Positions 8,912 to 16,526 of a DNA stretch of 64,000 bases are shown here, in pieces; position 1 is the stretch's first letter; each line of letters begins with the position of its first letter. Source of the DNA: JAWKJY01 sp041393535 (GTDB lineage: Bacteria > Actinomycetota > Thermoleophilia > Gaiellales > Gaiellaceae); the NCBI GenBank assembly GCA_041393535.1, contig JAWKJY010000009.1:1-64000 (forward strand), given 5' to 3'. The notes below the pieces were generated by a model. It did not search any database and was not told where the DNA came from. It saw only the letters and a list, made by a program, of their open reading frames with translations. The position numbers and the translations under genes are program-made.

Positions 8912-9361
8912 ATGGAGATCACGCAGGCCGAGGTGTTCCCGCACGCGCGCGACGCCGTGTGGGCGAAGCTCATGGACTTCGACGTCCTGGCGCGTACGCT
9001 GCCCGGGATCGAGAGCCTCGAGCCGATCGACGGGGAGACGTGCCGGCTGAGCGTCAAGGTGCCCGTGCCCAGCATCACCGGGAAGTACGAGGGCACCGTC
9101 GCCGTCGTCGAGAAGACGCCGATCGACAGCTACCGGCTGCGCGGCGAGGCCAAGGGCCGCCTCGGCTGGGTCCGGGGCGACGCGTTCTTCACGCTCGCGG
9201 AGGTGGCCGAGGGGACGGAGGTCTCCTCGACGATGAGCTTCCAGACCGGCGGGGCGCTGAGCGGGGTCGGGCAGCGCTTCATGCAGGCGATCGCGAAGAG
9301 CATGGTGCGGGACTTCTTCTCGGCGTTCGGCGAGCAGCTCGGGGAGGCGCCGGCGCGGTGA
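8912..9361 (+). CDS. CoxG-like SRPBCC protein (carbon monoxide dehydrogenase subunit G family)
   Basis: This 149-residue SRPBCC-fold protein is of the CoxG type. The family N-terminus is visible (FPHARDAVWAKLMDFDVLAR, then LPGIESLEPIDG). In CO dehydrogenase clusters CoxG helps anchor the enzyme at the membrane; in other hydroxylase operons its job is less clear. GGAGGGG lies just upstream of the ATG at 8912, nine bases after the small subunit stop. Its stop overlaps the next GTG start as GTGA. Confidence 0.85.
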   Translation: MEITQAEVFPHARDAVWAKLMDFDVLARTLPGIESLEPIDGETCRLSVKVPVPSITGKYEGTVAVVEKTPIDSYRLRGEAKGRLGWVRGDAFFTLAEVAEGTEVSSTMSFQTGGALSGVGQRFMQAIAKSMVRDFFSAFGEQLGEAPAR

Positions 9362-9606
9362 CCGCGGCGCCCCTCGAGCACGAGCCCGTCCCGGAGACCG
9401 TCGACGTGCCGCTGCTGGACGCGCGCGGGCTGCGCACCGGCCGCACGGTGCGCGTCCCGTCGCCGCCGCCGGCGGCGTGGCGCGGCGAGGACGGCGAGGC
9501 GCTCGAGCTGACGCCGTACCTGCACCTCGAGCGGTTCGGGTGCGGCTGCATCCGGGAGCAGCGGCTCGGCTACGCCCCGGGACAGGGAGCGGAAGCGCGT
9601 GCCTGA
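9358..9606 (+). CDS. 82-residue protein of unknown function, coupled to the hydroxylase operon
   Basis: I do not recognise this protein. It is supported by a GTGA overlap with the coxG-like stop, same-strand position inside the operon and protein-like composition. The sequence begins TAAPLEHEPVPETVDVPLLD and contains a compact motif FGCGCIREQRLGY that could bind a metal or cluster through two Cys. It has no membrane segment. It may be an operon-specific accessory factor; similarity to small zinc-binding gamma subunits of carboxylases is only an impression. Confidence 0.6.
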   Translation: MTAAPLEHEPVPETVDVPLLDARGLRTGRTVRVPSPPPAAWRGEDGEALELTPYLHLERFGCGCIREQRLGYAPGQGAEARA

Positions 9607-9681
9607 CCAGGCGCGCGAGCGAACGACGCCTCCGTCGCGCGGGACGCGGCGCGGCGCGGACACGACAGAAAGGCGAGATCG

Positions 9682-10683
9682 ATGAAGATCAGCGCGCAGT
9701 TCATGCCGGGCGACCTCCCGGTGTTCCTCGAGTCGGTCAAGACGGCCGAGAAGGCCGGCTACGAGCGCGCGTACCTGGTCGACGGGCAGCTCCTCTGGCG
9801 CAACGTCTTCGTCTACATGACGCACGGGCTCGCCGCGACCGAGCGGATGCCGTTCGGCACGGCCGTGACGAACCCGTACACGCGCCACTGGACGGTCGTC
9901 GCGAACGCCCACGCGACGCTCGAGGAGATCCACCCGGGCCGCGTGATCCTCGGCATGGGCCGCGGCGACAACTCGGTCCGCACGCTCGGCAAGAACCCCG
10001 TGCTGACGAGCACGCTGAAGGAGATCATCCCGCGCCTGCGCGACCTGATGGCCGGCAAGCGCGTGAACGTCGACGGCCAGGAGTTGAAGATGCTCTGGGC
10101 CGGCCAGCCGGACGTCCCGATCATGATGCCGGCCACGGGCCCGCGGAACCTGCGCCTCGCCGGCGCTCTCGCGGACATCGTGATGATGCAGGTCGGCGTC
10201 ACGCCCGAGGCCTGCAAGTGGGGCATCGAGCACATCCGCGCCGGCGCCGAGCAGGCGGGCCGCAACCCCGACGACGTCGAGGTGACGCTCTACACGGCGA
10301 TGTACGTCTCCGACGACATGGCCGAGGCGCGCCGCATGACCCGCTGGTGCGCGGCCTGCGCGTGCAACCACCTGTCCGAGGTGGCGCGCCGCGTGCCGGA
10401 CCACGGCATGCCCGACCCGATCATGCGGCTCGTCAACATGCCGCGCGGGCACTACGACTACGAGGGGCACCTCGACCCGTCCGTCGACCGGAGCGAGTAC
10501 CCGGACGAGATCGTCGACGACTTCGCGTTCAACGGCACCCCGGAGCACATCCTGGAGATGCTCGCGGCGCTCGCCGAGGTCGGCGTCGACGAGGTGGCGC
10601 CCTGCTACCTGAACGGCCGCATCGAGGAGATGGAGCGGGTCGGCAAGGAGCTGATCCCGAAGCTCGCCGCCGTCACGGCGTAA
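9682..10683 (+). CDS. LLM-class flavin-dependent oxidoreductase
   Basis: This 333-residue luciferase-like (TIM-barrel) oxidoreductase uses FMN or F420. The family pattern is seen in LEEIHPGRVILGMGRGDNSV and in the C-terminal FNGTPEHILEMLAALAEVGV. An unusual WCAACACNH stretch (three Cys) lies near residue 220. The ATG at 9682 has AAAGGCGAG upstream. It is the last gene before a strong hairpin at 10695-10733 and probably belongs to the hydroxylase operon. Luciferase-like monooxygenases can open heteroaromatic rings, but methylene-H4MPT reductase-like roles are equally possible; the sequence does not decide. Confidence 0.82.
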   Translation: MKISAQFMPGDLPVFLESVKTAEKAGYERAYLVDGQLLWRNVFVYMTHGLAATERMPFGTAVTNPYTRHWTVVANAHATLEEIHPGRVILGMGRGDNSVRTLGKNPVLTSTLKEIIPRLRDLMAGKRVNVDGQELKMLWAGQPDVPIMMPATGPRNLRLAGALADIVMMQVGVTPEACKWGIEHIRAGAEQAGRNPDDVEVTLYTAMYVSDDMAEARRMTRWCAACACNHLSEVARRVPDHGMPDPIMRLVNMPRGHYDYEGHLDPSVDRSEYPDEIVDDFAFNGTPEHILEMLAALAEVGVDEVAPCYLNGRIEEMERVGKELIPKLAAVTA

Positions 10684-10694
10684 CAGCGGCGGGA

Positions 10695-10733
10695 GGTCGG
10701 GAGGGGCGGGCCGGGCGCCTGCCCCTCCCGACC
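10695..10733 (+). terminator. strong hairpin closing the hydroxylase operon
   Basis: A perfect 13-base stem (GGTCGGGAGGGGC at 10695-10707 and its complement at 10721-10733) with a 13-base loop begins 12 bases after the LLM gene stop. No T-run follows, as is common in very GC-rich actinobacteria. Confidence 0.7.
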
Positions 10734-10855
10734 GAGGGGACCCCGGCGACGGGGTAAAGAGAGCGGCCGGGTCCGGGGTCTGACCGGATGCGGAGCACGA
10801 GTCGGTCCCGTGGGAGGAGGCCTGACGTGAGCAGCAGCGGAGCAGGGAGGGCGCG

Positions 10856-11414
10856 GTGAGCGCGCACGCCCTGCGGCCACGCGCGGTCGGCGGGTGCGGC
10901 CCGACCCGCCGCGCCCCGGAGCGCGCCGCGCCGCGCGACCTGGTCGGCGAGATCGGCGCGCTGTACGCGGCGCAGTTCCGCCGCTACGTGCGCGTCGCGA
11001 CCGCGATCACCGGCGACGCCGAGAGCGGCCGCGACGCCGTCCAGGACGCGTTCGCGAGCGCGCTGCGCCACCGGCGGCAGTTCCGCGGCGACGGCTCGCT
11101 CGAGGGCTGGCTCTGGCGCGCCGTCGTCAACACCGCGTCGAAGCACCGCCGCAGCGCGGGCCGGGCCGCCCAGGCGCTCGCACGGGCGGCCGAGCCGGCG
11201 TCGGCGCGCGAGGACGAGCGGCCCGACGAGGCGCTGCAGCGCCTCGTCGCGCGGCTGCCGGAGCGCCAGCGGCTCGTCGTCTTCCTGCGCTACTACGCCG
11301 ACCTCGACTACGAGGATCGCCGCCGCGCTCGCGATCCGCTCGGGCACCGTCGGGGCCTCGCTGAACGCCGCGCACGTCGCGCTCCGCCAGGCGCTCCAGG
11401 AGGGACGAGCGTGA
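10856..11414 (+). pseudogene. ECF-type RNA polymerase sigma factor, frameshifted in the C-terminal region
   Basis: Regions 2 and 4.1 of an ECF (sigma-70 family) factor are clear: QFRRYVRVATAITGDAESGR and RDAVQDAFASAL, then LEGWLWRAVVNTASKHRR, then LVARLPERQRLVVFLRYYAD. After DLDYE (near 11316) the frame is lost. One frame over, IAAALAIRSGTVGASLNAAH continues as the expected region 4.2 helix-turn-helix and stops at 11412-11414, so two bases appear to be missing. The GTG start at 10856 has GGGAGG upstream. A 10-codon open frame with its own GGAGGAGG site (10826-10858) ends on this start and could be a leader. Whether the break is real or a consensus error cannot be told here. Confidence 0.75.
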
Positions 11415-11737
11415 GCGGGCTGGAGCGGCGCCTCGCCGACGCGCTCGAGCGCGCCGCGGCCGCGGCCGATCGCGCCGAGCCGGACTGGCGCGAGGTCGTC
11501 GTGCGGGCCGGCCTCGCCGCGCCCCGCTGCGCCGGCTGTACGCCGCGACGGCGGCTCGCCCGGCGGGAGGCGCCGCGGCCCCTTCCGCCGCCGCCGGAGC
11601 GGGCCGCGATCGCCGTGCCGTCGCCGGCCGCCCTGCCGGCCGACGCGCGCGGCTGGGGCACGCGCGCGCTCGCGGCAGCGCCGCGCACGCGGGGACTGCC
11701 GGAGGACGCGCTCGGGTGGGGCACCCGGCGCCTGTAG
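11411..11737 (+). CDS. 108-residue hypothetical protein coupled to the sigma factor
   Basis: If the sigma frame is restored, its TGA overlaps this GTG (GTGA at 11411-11414), the usual arrangement for a sigma factor and its partner. The N-terminus SGLERRLADALERAAAAADR followed by EPDWREVVVRAG looks like the start of an anti-sigma or sigma-adjacent protein. After about residue 35 the sequence becomes low-complexity and Arg/Pro/Ala-rich, which suggests either truncation or another frameshift. No membrane helix is seen. The function is not assigned. Confidence 0.4.
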   Translation: MSGLERRLADALERAAAAADRAEPDWREVVVRAGLAAPRCAGCTPRRRLARREAPRPLPPPPERAAIAVPSPAALPADARGWGTRALAAAPRTRGLPEDALGWGTRRL

Positions 11738-11857
11738 AGAGCCGCACGACGAGGAGGAGCCGAGAGGTCCGACCCGAGCACGTTCGTCGACCTGTGCGTC
11801 AAGGAGCTCGAGCTCTGCGGCCTGCACGAGGGCGAGACCGTCGCCGTCCTCTCGCAG

Positions 11858-12841
11858 ATGGACGAGCGCATGGACTACGCGAACGCGTTCCTCGCCGCGT
11901 CGCGCAAGCTCGGGGCCACCGCCTTCCACGTCCGCCTGCCGGAGGCGTCGTCGACGCTGCTCGGGGACGCGGGCGCCTGGACCGTCGGCGCGACGCCGCT
12001 CGCCACGAACCGGCCGGCGATCGACGCGCTCAAGCAGGCCGACCTCGTGATCGACCTGATGTTCCTGCTCTTCTCCCGCGAGCAGCTCGAGATCCAGGCG
12101 GCGGGGACGCGGATGCTGCTCTGCGTCGAGCCCGTCGACAACCTCGTGCGCATGTTCCCGACGAAGGACCTGCGCCGGCGCGTCGAGACGAGCGAGGAGC
12201 TGCTCGCGGCCGCGAAGACCGTCCGCTTCACGAACAGGGCCGGCACCGACGTCACGTACCAGCGCGGCACCTACGGGACGATGACCGAGTACGGCTACAC
12301 GGACGAGCCGGGCCGCTGGGATCACTGGCCCGCGGGCTTCCTGCTCACCGGCGGCAACGACGACGGGGTCGACGGCAAGGTGGTGGTCGACCGCGGCGAC
12401 ATCATCGTCACGCCGTTCAAGAAGTACGTCGAGGACCCGATCGAGATCACGATCGAGCGCGGGCAGGTCGTCGACGTCCGGGGCGGCTTCGACGCCGAGC
12501 TGATGCGCGACTACATCGCCGGCTTCGACGACGAGAAGGCCTACGGCATCTCGCACATCGGCTGGGGCTGCAACGAGAAGGCGCGCTGGTCGGGCCTCCA
12601 GAACGACCGCCGCTCGATCGGCATGGAGAGCCGCGCGTTCTACGGCAACGTCCTCTTCTCGACCGGCCCGAACACGGAGCTCGGCGGCGCGAACGACACG
12701 CCCTGCCACATCGACATCCCGATGCGGAACTGCTCGTTCTTCCTGGACGACGAGCCGATCCTCGTCGACGGCGAGTTCACGATCGACGACCTGAAGGCGC
12801 CGCGCGCGCACTTCGCGCCGCCGTCGCTGGCGCGCCGGTGA
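11858..12841 (+). CDS. 2,5-dihydroxypyridine 5,6-dioxygenase (NicX)-like / M29 aminopeptidase-fold protein
   Basis: This protein resembles the NicX family, Fe(II) dioxygenases on a leucyl aminopeptidase (M29-like) fold that open 2,5-dihydroxypyridine to N-formylmaleamate. Segments such as VRFTNRAGTDVTYQRG, HIGWGCNEKARWSG and NDTPCHIDIPMRN, with conserved Glu/His/Asp, fit that fold. The coding frame clearly continues upstream (SDPSTFVDLCVKELELCGLH from about 11768) behind a GAGGAGGAG site, but no ATG, GTG or TTG lies in that frame before a stop at 11735. A missing pair of bases near 11767 would explain this, so the true N-terminus is probably ~30 residues longer than the ATG used here. The stop overlaps the GTG of the hydrolase gene. 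Confidence 0.72.
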   Translation: MDERMDYANAFLAASRKLGATAFHVRLPEASSTLLGDAGAWTVGATPLATNRPAIDALKQADLVIDLMFLLFSREQLEIQAAGTRMLLCVEPVDNLVRMFPTKDLRRRVETSEELLAAAKTVRFTNRAGTDVTYQRGTYGTMTEYGYTDEPGRWDHWPAGFLLTGGNDDGVDGKVVVDRGDIIVTPFKKYVEDPIEITIERGQVVDVRGGFDAELMRDYIAGFDDEKAYGISHIGWGCNEKARWSGLQNDRRSIGMESRAFYGNVLFSTGPNTELGGANDTPCHIDIPMRNCSFFLDDEPILVDGEFTIDDLKAPRAHFAPPSLARR

Positions 12842-13641
12842 TCGAGCCGAACGGCGAGCGGGGACACGTCGACGTCGACGGCGTCCGCCTCTCCCACCTC
12901 GTGTACGGCGCCGGGGACGACGCGATCGTCGTCGTCCCCGGCATCACGAGCCCGGCGATCACCTGGGAGTTCGTCGCCGACGAGCTGGTCGACGCCTACC
13001 GCGTCGTGGTGCTCGACGTGCGCGGGCGCGGCCGCTCCGACCGGCCGGCGGACGGCTACACGCTCCCGCGCTACGCCGCCGACGTGGCCGCGGTGATCGC
13101 GGCGCTCGGGCTCGAGCGGCCGGCGATCCTCGGTCACTCGATGGGCGGGCGGATCGCGATGGCGCTCGGGGCGCTCCACCCCGACGCGTGCGGGCCGCTC
13201 GTGATCGTCGACCCGCCGGTGACCGGCCCGGGGCGGGCCGGCTACCCGACGCCGATCGAGAGCTTCCAGCTGCAGCTCGAGGAGGCCGCTCGCGGGACGA
13301 CGGTCGAGGAGATCCGCCGCTTCTACCCGCGCTGGCCCGAGCGGGAGCTGCAGGTCCGCTGCGACTGGCTGCCCACCTGCGACGAGCACGCCGTGCTCGA
13401 GACGTACCGCAACTTCGACGTCGAGGACGTCTTCGGCTACTGGGACGCGCTGCGTCCGCCGCTCCTCCTCGTCTACGGCGAGGAGAGCCCGGTGATCCCG
13501 CCCGCCGAGCGCGCGGAGCTCGCCCGCCGCAACCCGGCCGCGCGGATCGTCGGCACGCCGCGCGCGGGCCACATGATCCCCTGGGAGAACCTGGCCGACT
13601 TCGTCGCGCAGGTGCGCGGCTTCCTCGCCGGCGCCGCCTAG
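12838..13641 (+). CDS. alpha/beta hydrolase, NicD-like (N-formylmaleamate deformylase candidate)
   Basis: This is a 267-residue alpha/beta hydrolase. The nucleophile elbow is GHSMGG (Ser near residue 103), the catalytic His is in AGHMIPWEN near the C-terminus, and the acid residue is probably in the YGEESPVIP loop. The oxyanion region is VVVPGITSPAITWEF. It starts with GTG at 12838, overlapping the TGA of the NicX-like gene, so the two are translationally coupled. In the maleamate pathway of nicotinate breakdown NicD deformylates the NicX product, so the pairing supports that role. The fold alone would not: many hydrolases look alike. It converges on the flavin reductase gene with a 4-base overlap (CTAG). 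Confidence 0.78.
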   Translation: MIEPNGERGHVDVDGVRLSHLVYGAGDDAIVVVPGITSPAITWEFVADELVDAYRVVVLDVRGRGRSDRPADGYTLPRYAADVAAVIAALGLERPAILGHSMGGRIAMALGALHPDACGPLVIVDPPVTGPGRAGYPTPIESFQLQLEEAARGTTVEEIRRFYPRWPERELQVRCDWLPTCDEHAVLETYRNFDVEDVFGYWDALRPPLLLVYGEESPVIPPAERAELARRNPAARIVGTPRAGHMIPWENLADFVAQVRGFLAGAA

Positions 13642-14156
13642 GGGGCCGGCGCGGCCTCGCCGAGGCCGTGGTACGAGCGGGCGTAGTAGACGAGCGGCCG
13701 GTCGCCCGGCTGCCGGTGGACGTCGAGGACGCGGCCGAGGTAGATCACGTGGTCGCCGGCGGGGACGCGCCGCTCGACGGCGCAGTCGACGTGCGCGAGC
13801 GCGTGGGCGACCACGGGCGTCGCCGAGCGGACGGGCGAGCCGGGGTCGAGGACGTGGCCGTCGACGAACTTCGGCTGCCCCGGCGCCGAGCCGAGACGCG
13901 CCACCTCCACGCCGCGCTCGCCCAGCACGCTGACCCCGAAGCGCCCGTGCTCGCCGATCGCGACCGCGCTGACCGTCCGCTCCGCGAGCGAGACGAGCAG
14001 GAGCGGCGGCTCGAGCGACACCGAGCAGCACGCGCTCACGGTCAGCCCCCAGGGGCGTCCGTCCACGTGGCAGGTGACCATCACGACGCCGCTCGCGAGC
14101 TGGCCCATCGCGTCGCGGAACGAGCGGGAGAGGGTGTCGGGCGCATCGCGGCTCAT
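13638..14156 (-). CDS. flavin reductase (NADH:FMN/FAD oxidoreductase, HpaC/DIM6 family)
   Basis: This 172-residue protein belongs to the split-barrel flavin reductase family, which supplies reduced flavin to two-component monooxygenases. The family N-terminus FRDAMGQLASGVVMVTCHVD, the PWGLTVSACCSVSLEPPLLL strand pair and the C-terminal HVIYLGRVLDV are present. It starts with ATG at 14156 and diverges from the HpaB-type oxygenase at 14348, its likely partner. Its end overlaps the hydrolase gene tail to tail. Confidence 0.88.
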   Translation of the reverse strand: MSRDAPDTLSRSFRDAMGQLASGVVMVTCHVDGRPWGLTVSACCSVSLEPPLLLVSLAERTVSAVAIGEHGRFGVSVLGERGVEVARLGSAPGQPKFVDGHVLDPGSPVRSATPVVAHALAHVDCAVERRVPAGDHVIYLGRVLDVHRQPGDRPLVYYARSYHGLGEAAPAP

Positions 14157-14247
14157 GCAACGAACGACCCCGCGGCGGCGCGGTCTGTTTAGGGCCCCGG
14201 GGCGAGTCGCCTAAAGATCCCGCACCCCCACGGGGTCGAATCGACAG

Positions 14248-14280
14248 ACGGCGCGGGCGGACTGGGCCCGCCCGCGCCGT
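14248..14280 (+). terminator. perfect GC hairpin in the flavin reductase / oxygenase divergent gap
   Basis: ACGGCGCGGGCGG (14248-14260) pairs perfectly with 14268-14280 across a 7-base loop and is followed by TTT. It lies 68 bases before the oxygenase ATG, downstream of any oxygenase promoter in the gap's left half, so it could attenuate that gene. It might also be a simple transcription barrier between divergent units. Confidence 0.5.
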
Positions 14281-14347
14281 TTCCCTGGAGCTGCCCGACG
14301 GCGCGCCGCCCGGCGCGGCCCCGGGCGAGACGAGGAGGAGCAGCAGG

Positions 14348-15886
14348 ATGGCGCAGGTCGCCGACGAGAAGACCTACCTCAAGGGCGCAGCCGACTACCT
14401 CGAGAGCGTCCGCGACGACCGCCACGTCGTCTACAAGGGCGAGCGGATCGACGTCACGACGCACCCCGCGACGGCAGGCGGCATCCAGACGATCGCCGAC
14501 ATCTTCGAGGACCAGCTGCGGCCCGAGACGCAGGACGTGCTCACGTACGTCCGCGACGACGGCGCGCGGGTCACCGCCTCGTACTTCGTGCCCCGCACGA
14601 AGGAGGACCTCGCCTGGCGCCGCCAGGGGATCGAGCACGTCGCGCGCAAGACGTTCGGCATGTTCGGGCGCGGCATCGACATGATCTCGACCTCGGTCGT
14701 CGGCTACATCTCCGAGCTGCCCACCTTCGAGCGCGAGTGCCCGGAGTTCGTCGAGAACATCCACTGGTACCGCAACTACGCCGAGGAGAACAACGTCCAC
14801 CTCGGCGCGACGATCGTCGACCCGCAGGGCTACCGCGCCCGCGCCTCCGGCACCGCGGACACCGAGGTGCCGCCGGAGCGCGCGACGCTCACGATCGTCC
14901 GGGAGGACTCGACCGGCATCTGGATCTCCGGCGTGAAGGGCGTCGGCACCGCCGCGCCGCAGGCGAACGAGCTGATCGTCGGCGGCTTCCACCCGCCCCG
15001 CGACGAGGAGAGCTTCTGGGTCACCGTCCCGGTCGACGCGCCCGGGATCCGCATGTACTGCCGCGACATGGTGCACCTGCCCGGCTCGCCGAAGGAGGAG
15101 CACCCGCTCGACGCGCGCGGCGAGGAGATCGAGGCGATCGTCGCCTTCGACGAGGTGTTCGTGCCGCGCCAGCGGATCCTCAGCATGAAGAACCGCAAGC
15201 TGCACGGCGTGAACTTCTACAACGTGATGGCGCGCCACGAGCACTGGTACACGTTCGTGCGCACGATGGCGCGCGCCGAGGTGCTCGCCGGGCTCGCGCA
15301 GCTCGTCGTCGACACGCTCGAGCTGGGCGAGATCCCGCTCGTCCGCCAGCGCGTCGCGCAGATCTACCGCTGGGCGGCCGCCTGCCGCGCCTTCGTCCTC
15401 GCCTCCGAGGAGCTGGCCCAGCCGTCGATCGGCGGCGTCATGACCCCGGACACGTCGATGATCTCCGCGGGGCGCGCCTACGCGCTCGACCTCTACCCGC
15501 AGATGATGCACACGATCCGCGACATCTGCGGCCAGGGGCTGATCTTCCGCTTCTCCGAGGCGGACCTCGAGTCGCCGGCCGCCTTCGGCAAGAACCTCGG
15601 CTGGTTCCTCGACACGCGCAGCGTCAAGGCACGCGACAAGAACCTCCTGATGAACCTCGTCTGGGACGCCGTCGCGAGCTCCCACGCGATCCGGGTCGAG
15701 CTGTTCGAGGAGTCGAACGCGCTCAACGTCCCGCTCCTGCTCGAGCGCGTCTACAACGAGTACGACCGCTCCGCCGGCATGGAGCACTGCCGGAAGCTGA
15801 TCGGCCTCGCGGGCGCCGGCGACCAGGACTACGAGCACGAGATCGAGCAGACCTGGAGCGACCGGAAGCGACGCGGCGAGTACTAG
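14348..15886 (+). CDS. HpaB-family FADH2-dependent monooxygenase (4-hydroxyphenylacetate 3-hydroxylase family)
   Basis: This 512-residue oxygenase has the acyl-CoA dehydrogenase-like fold of HpaB and HsaA-type enzymes and hydroxylates an aromatic ring using reduced flavin from a separate reductase. The family N-terminus (KTYLKGAADYLESVRDDRHV), the mid-domain RATLTIVREDSTGIWISGVK with GAAPQAN-like loop (GTAAPQANELIV), and the C-terminal LDTRSVKARDKNLLMNLVWD are clear. GAGGAGGAG lies upstream of the ATG at 14348. The reductase partner is the divergent gene at 13638-14156. In this cluster it could make the dihydroxypyridine that the NicX-like enzyme opens; HpaB relatives also act on phenols, so the substrate is inferred from context only. 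Confidence 0.88.
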   Translation: MAQVADEKTYLKGAADYLESVRDDRHVVYKGERIDVTTHPATAGGIQTIADIFEDQLRPETQDVLTYVRDDGARVTASYFVPRTKEDLAWRRQGIEHVARKTFGMFGRGIDMISTSVVGYISELPTFERECPEFVENIHWYRNYAEENNVHLGATIVDPQGYRARASGTADTEVPPERATLTIVREDSTGIWISGVKGVGTAAPQANELIVGGFHPPRDEESFWVTVPVDAPGIRMYCRDMVHLPGSPKEEHPLDARGEEIEAIVAFDEVFVPRQRILSMKNRKLHGVNFYNVMARHEHWYTFVRTMARAEVLAGLAQLVVDTLELGEIPLVRQRVAQIYRWAAACRAFVLASEELAQPSIGGVMTPDTSMISAGRAYALDLYPQMMHTIRDICGQGLIFRFSEADLESPAAFGKNLGWFLDTRSVKARDKNLLMNLVWDAVASSHAIRVELFEESNALNVPLLLERVYNEYDRSAGMEHCRKLIGLAGAGDQDYEHEIEQTWSDRKRRGEY

Positions 15887-15901
15887 TGGGGGAGAACGGG
15901 C

Positions 15902-16038
15902 GGGGGGAGAAGCTGCGCTTCTCCCCCCACGGCCCCCCTCATCTCGCCAGGCCGGGCGCTCTCGGGCTCCCGCCTGGCGGCTGGGCGGGCGGTGTCTCCG
16001 AGGTGGCGTCGTGGTCGGAGCGGAGCAAGCTCCGCTCC
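15902..16038 (-). repeat. structured dispersed element, copy 1 (two hairpins, terminator-like end)
   Basis: This is one of three related ~140 bp elements. On the minus strand it starts with a perfect 10-bp hairpin (GGAGCGGAGC at 16026-16017, AA/TT loop) and ends with a perfect 12-bp hairpin at 15928-15902 (GGGGGGAGAAGC, 3-base loop). Between them lie CTCGGAGA, GGCGGGAGCCCGAG and GATGAGGGGGG blocks shared with the other copies. It fills the gap between the HpaB-type gene (stop 15886) and the lipoprotein gene (stop 16052), so its end hairpin can terminate transcription from both sides. Confidence 0.8.
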
Positions 16039-16051
16039 TCCGCGGGCTTCC

Positions 16052-16522
16052 CTACTCGAAGGCGGCGCAGCCCTTGCCTGGCGCCCACGTGGCCGTGATC
16101 CGGCGGGTCTCGCCGGCGGCGAGGGTCACGCGCGCCGTGCACCGGTCGAGCTGGTCGCCCGGCGGGTCGTTCGCCTCGACGATCTCCTCGTCCGACGCGC
16201 AGACGCCCGAGCACGGGTGCTGCCAGAGCTCGACGACGTAGTCGCCCGGCGGCAGGTCGAGCGGCGGGAAGTCGCTCTCGAAGGTGCCCGGGCCGAGCTG
16301 GCGCGCCTCGCGGCTGGCGAGGAGCACGGGCCCGACCGGGCGGCCGTCGGTGTCCCTGACGCGGAGCACGCCGATCGATCCCTCCGGGTAGCCGAACGCC
16401 GTCTGCACCTGGCGCAACTCGAGCGTCGCGCTCCGCTCGGCCGCGGGCACGCCTCGTCCGTTGCTCCAGGAGCACCCTGCGGCGAGCACGGCGAGCGTGA
16501 CGAGGAGCACCACCCGGGTCAC
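16052..16522 (-). CDS. predicted lipoprotein of unknown function
   Basis: This 156-residue protein has a lipoprotein signal peptide: TRVVLLVTLAVLAAGC, with lipobox LAAGC and Cys at residue 17. The mature part has four further Cys, two close together in HPCSGVCASDEE, and beta-rich segments (LRVRDTDGRPVGPVLLAS, GDYVVELWQHP, ARVTLAAGETRRITATW), suggesting a small extracytoplasmic beta-sandwich domain. It starts with GTG at 16522, 4 bases after the MFS stop, so it is co-transcribed with the transporter. I do not recognise the family. Confidence 0.7.
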   Translation of the reverse strand: MTRVVLLVTLAVLAAGCSWSNGRGVPAAERSATLELRQVQTAFGYPEGSIGVLRVRDTDGRPVGPVLLASREARQLGPGTFESDFPPLDLPPGDYVVELWQHPCSGVCASDEEIVEANDPPGDQLDRCTARVTLAAGETRRITATWAPGKGCAAFE

Positions 16523-16526
16523 GGCG

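Noticed and set aside
5137..9361. The molybdenum hydroxylase as aerobic CO dehydrogenase
   Set aside because: Although a CoxG-type gene is present, the large subunit lacks the AYRCSFR signature of form I CO dehydrogenase and the gene order differs. The neighbours point to an aromatic substrate.
14221..14250. A tRNA T-arm-like GGGGTCGAATC
   Set aside because: No acceptor, D or anticodon arm can be built around it; it adjoins a simple GC hairpin.
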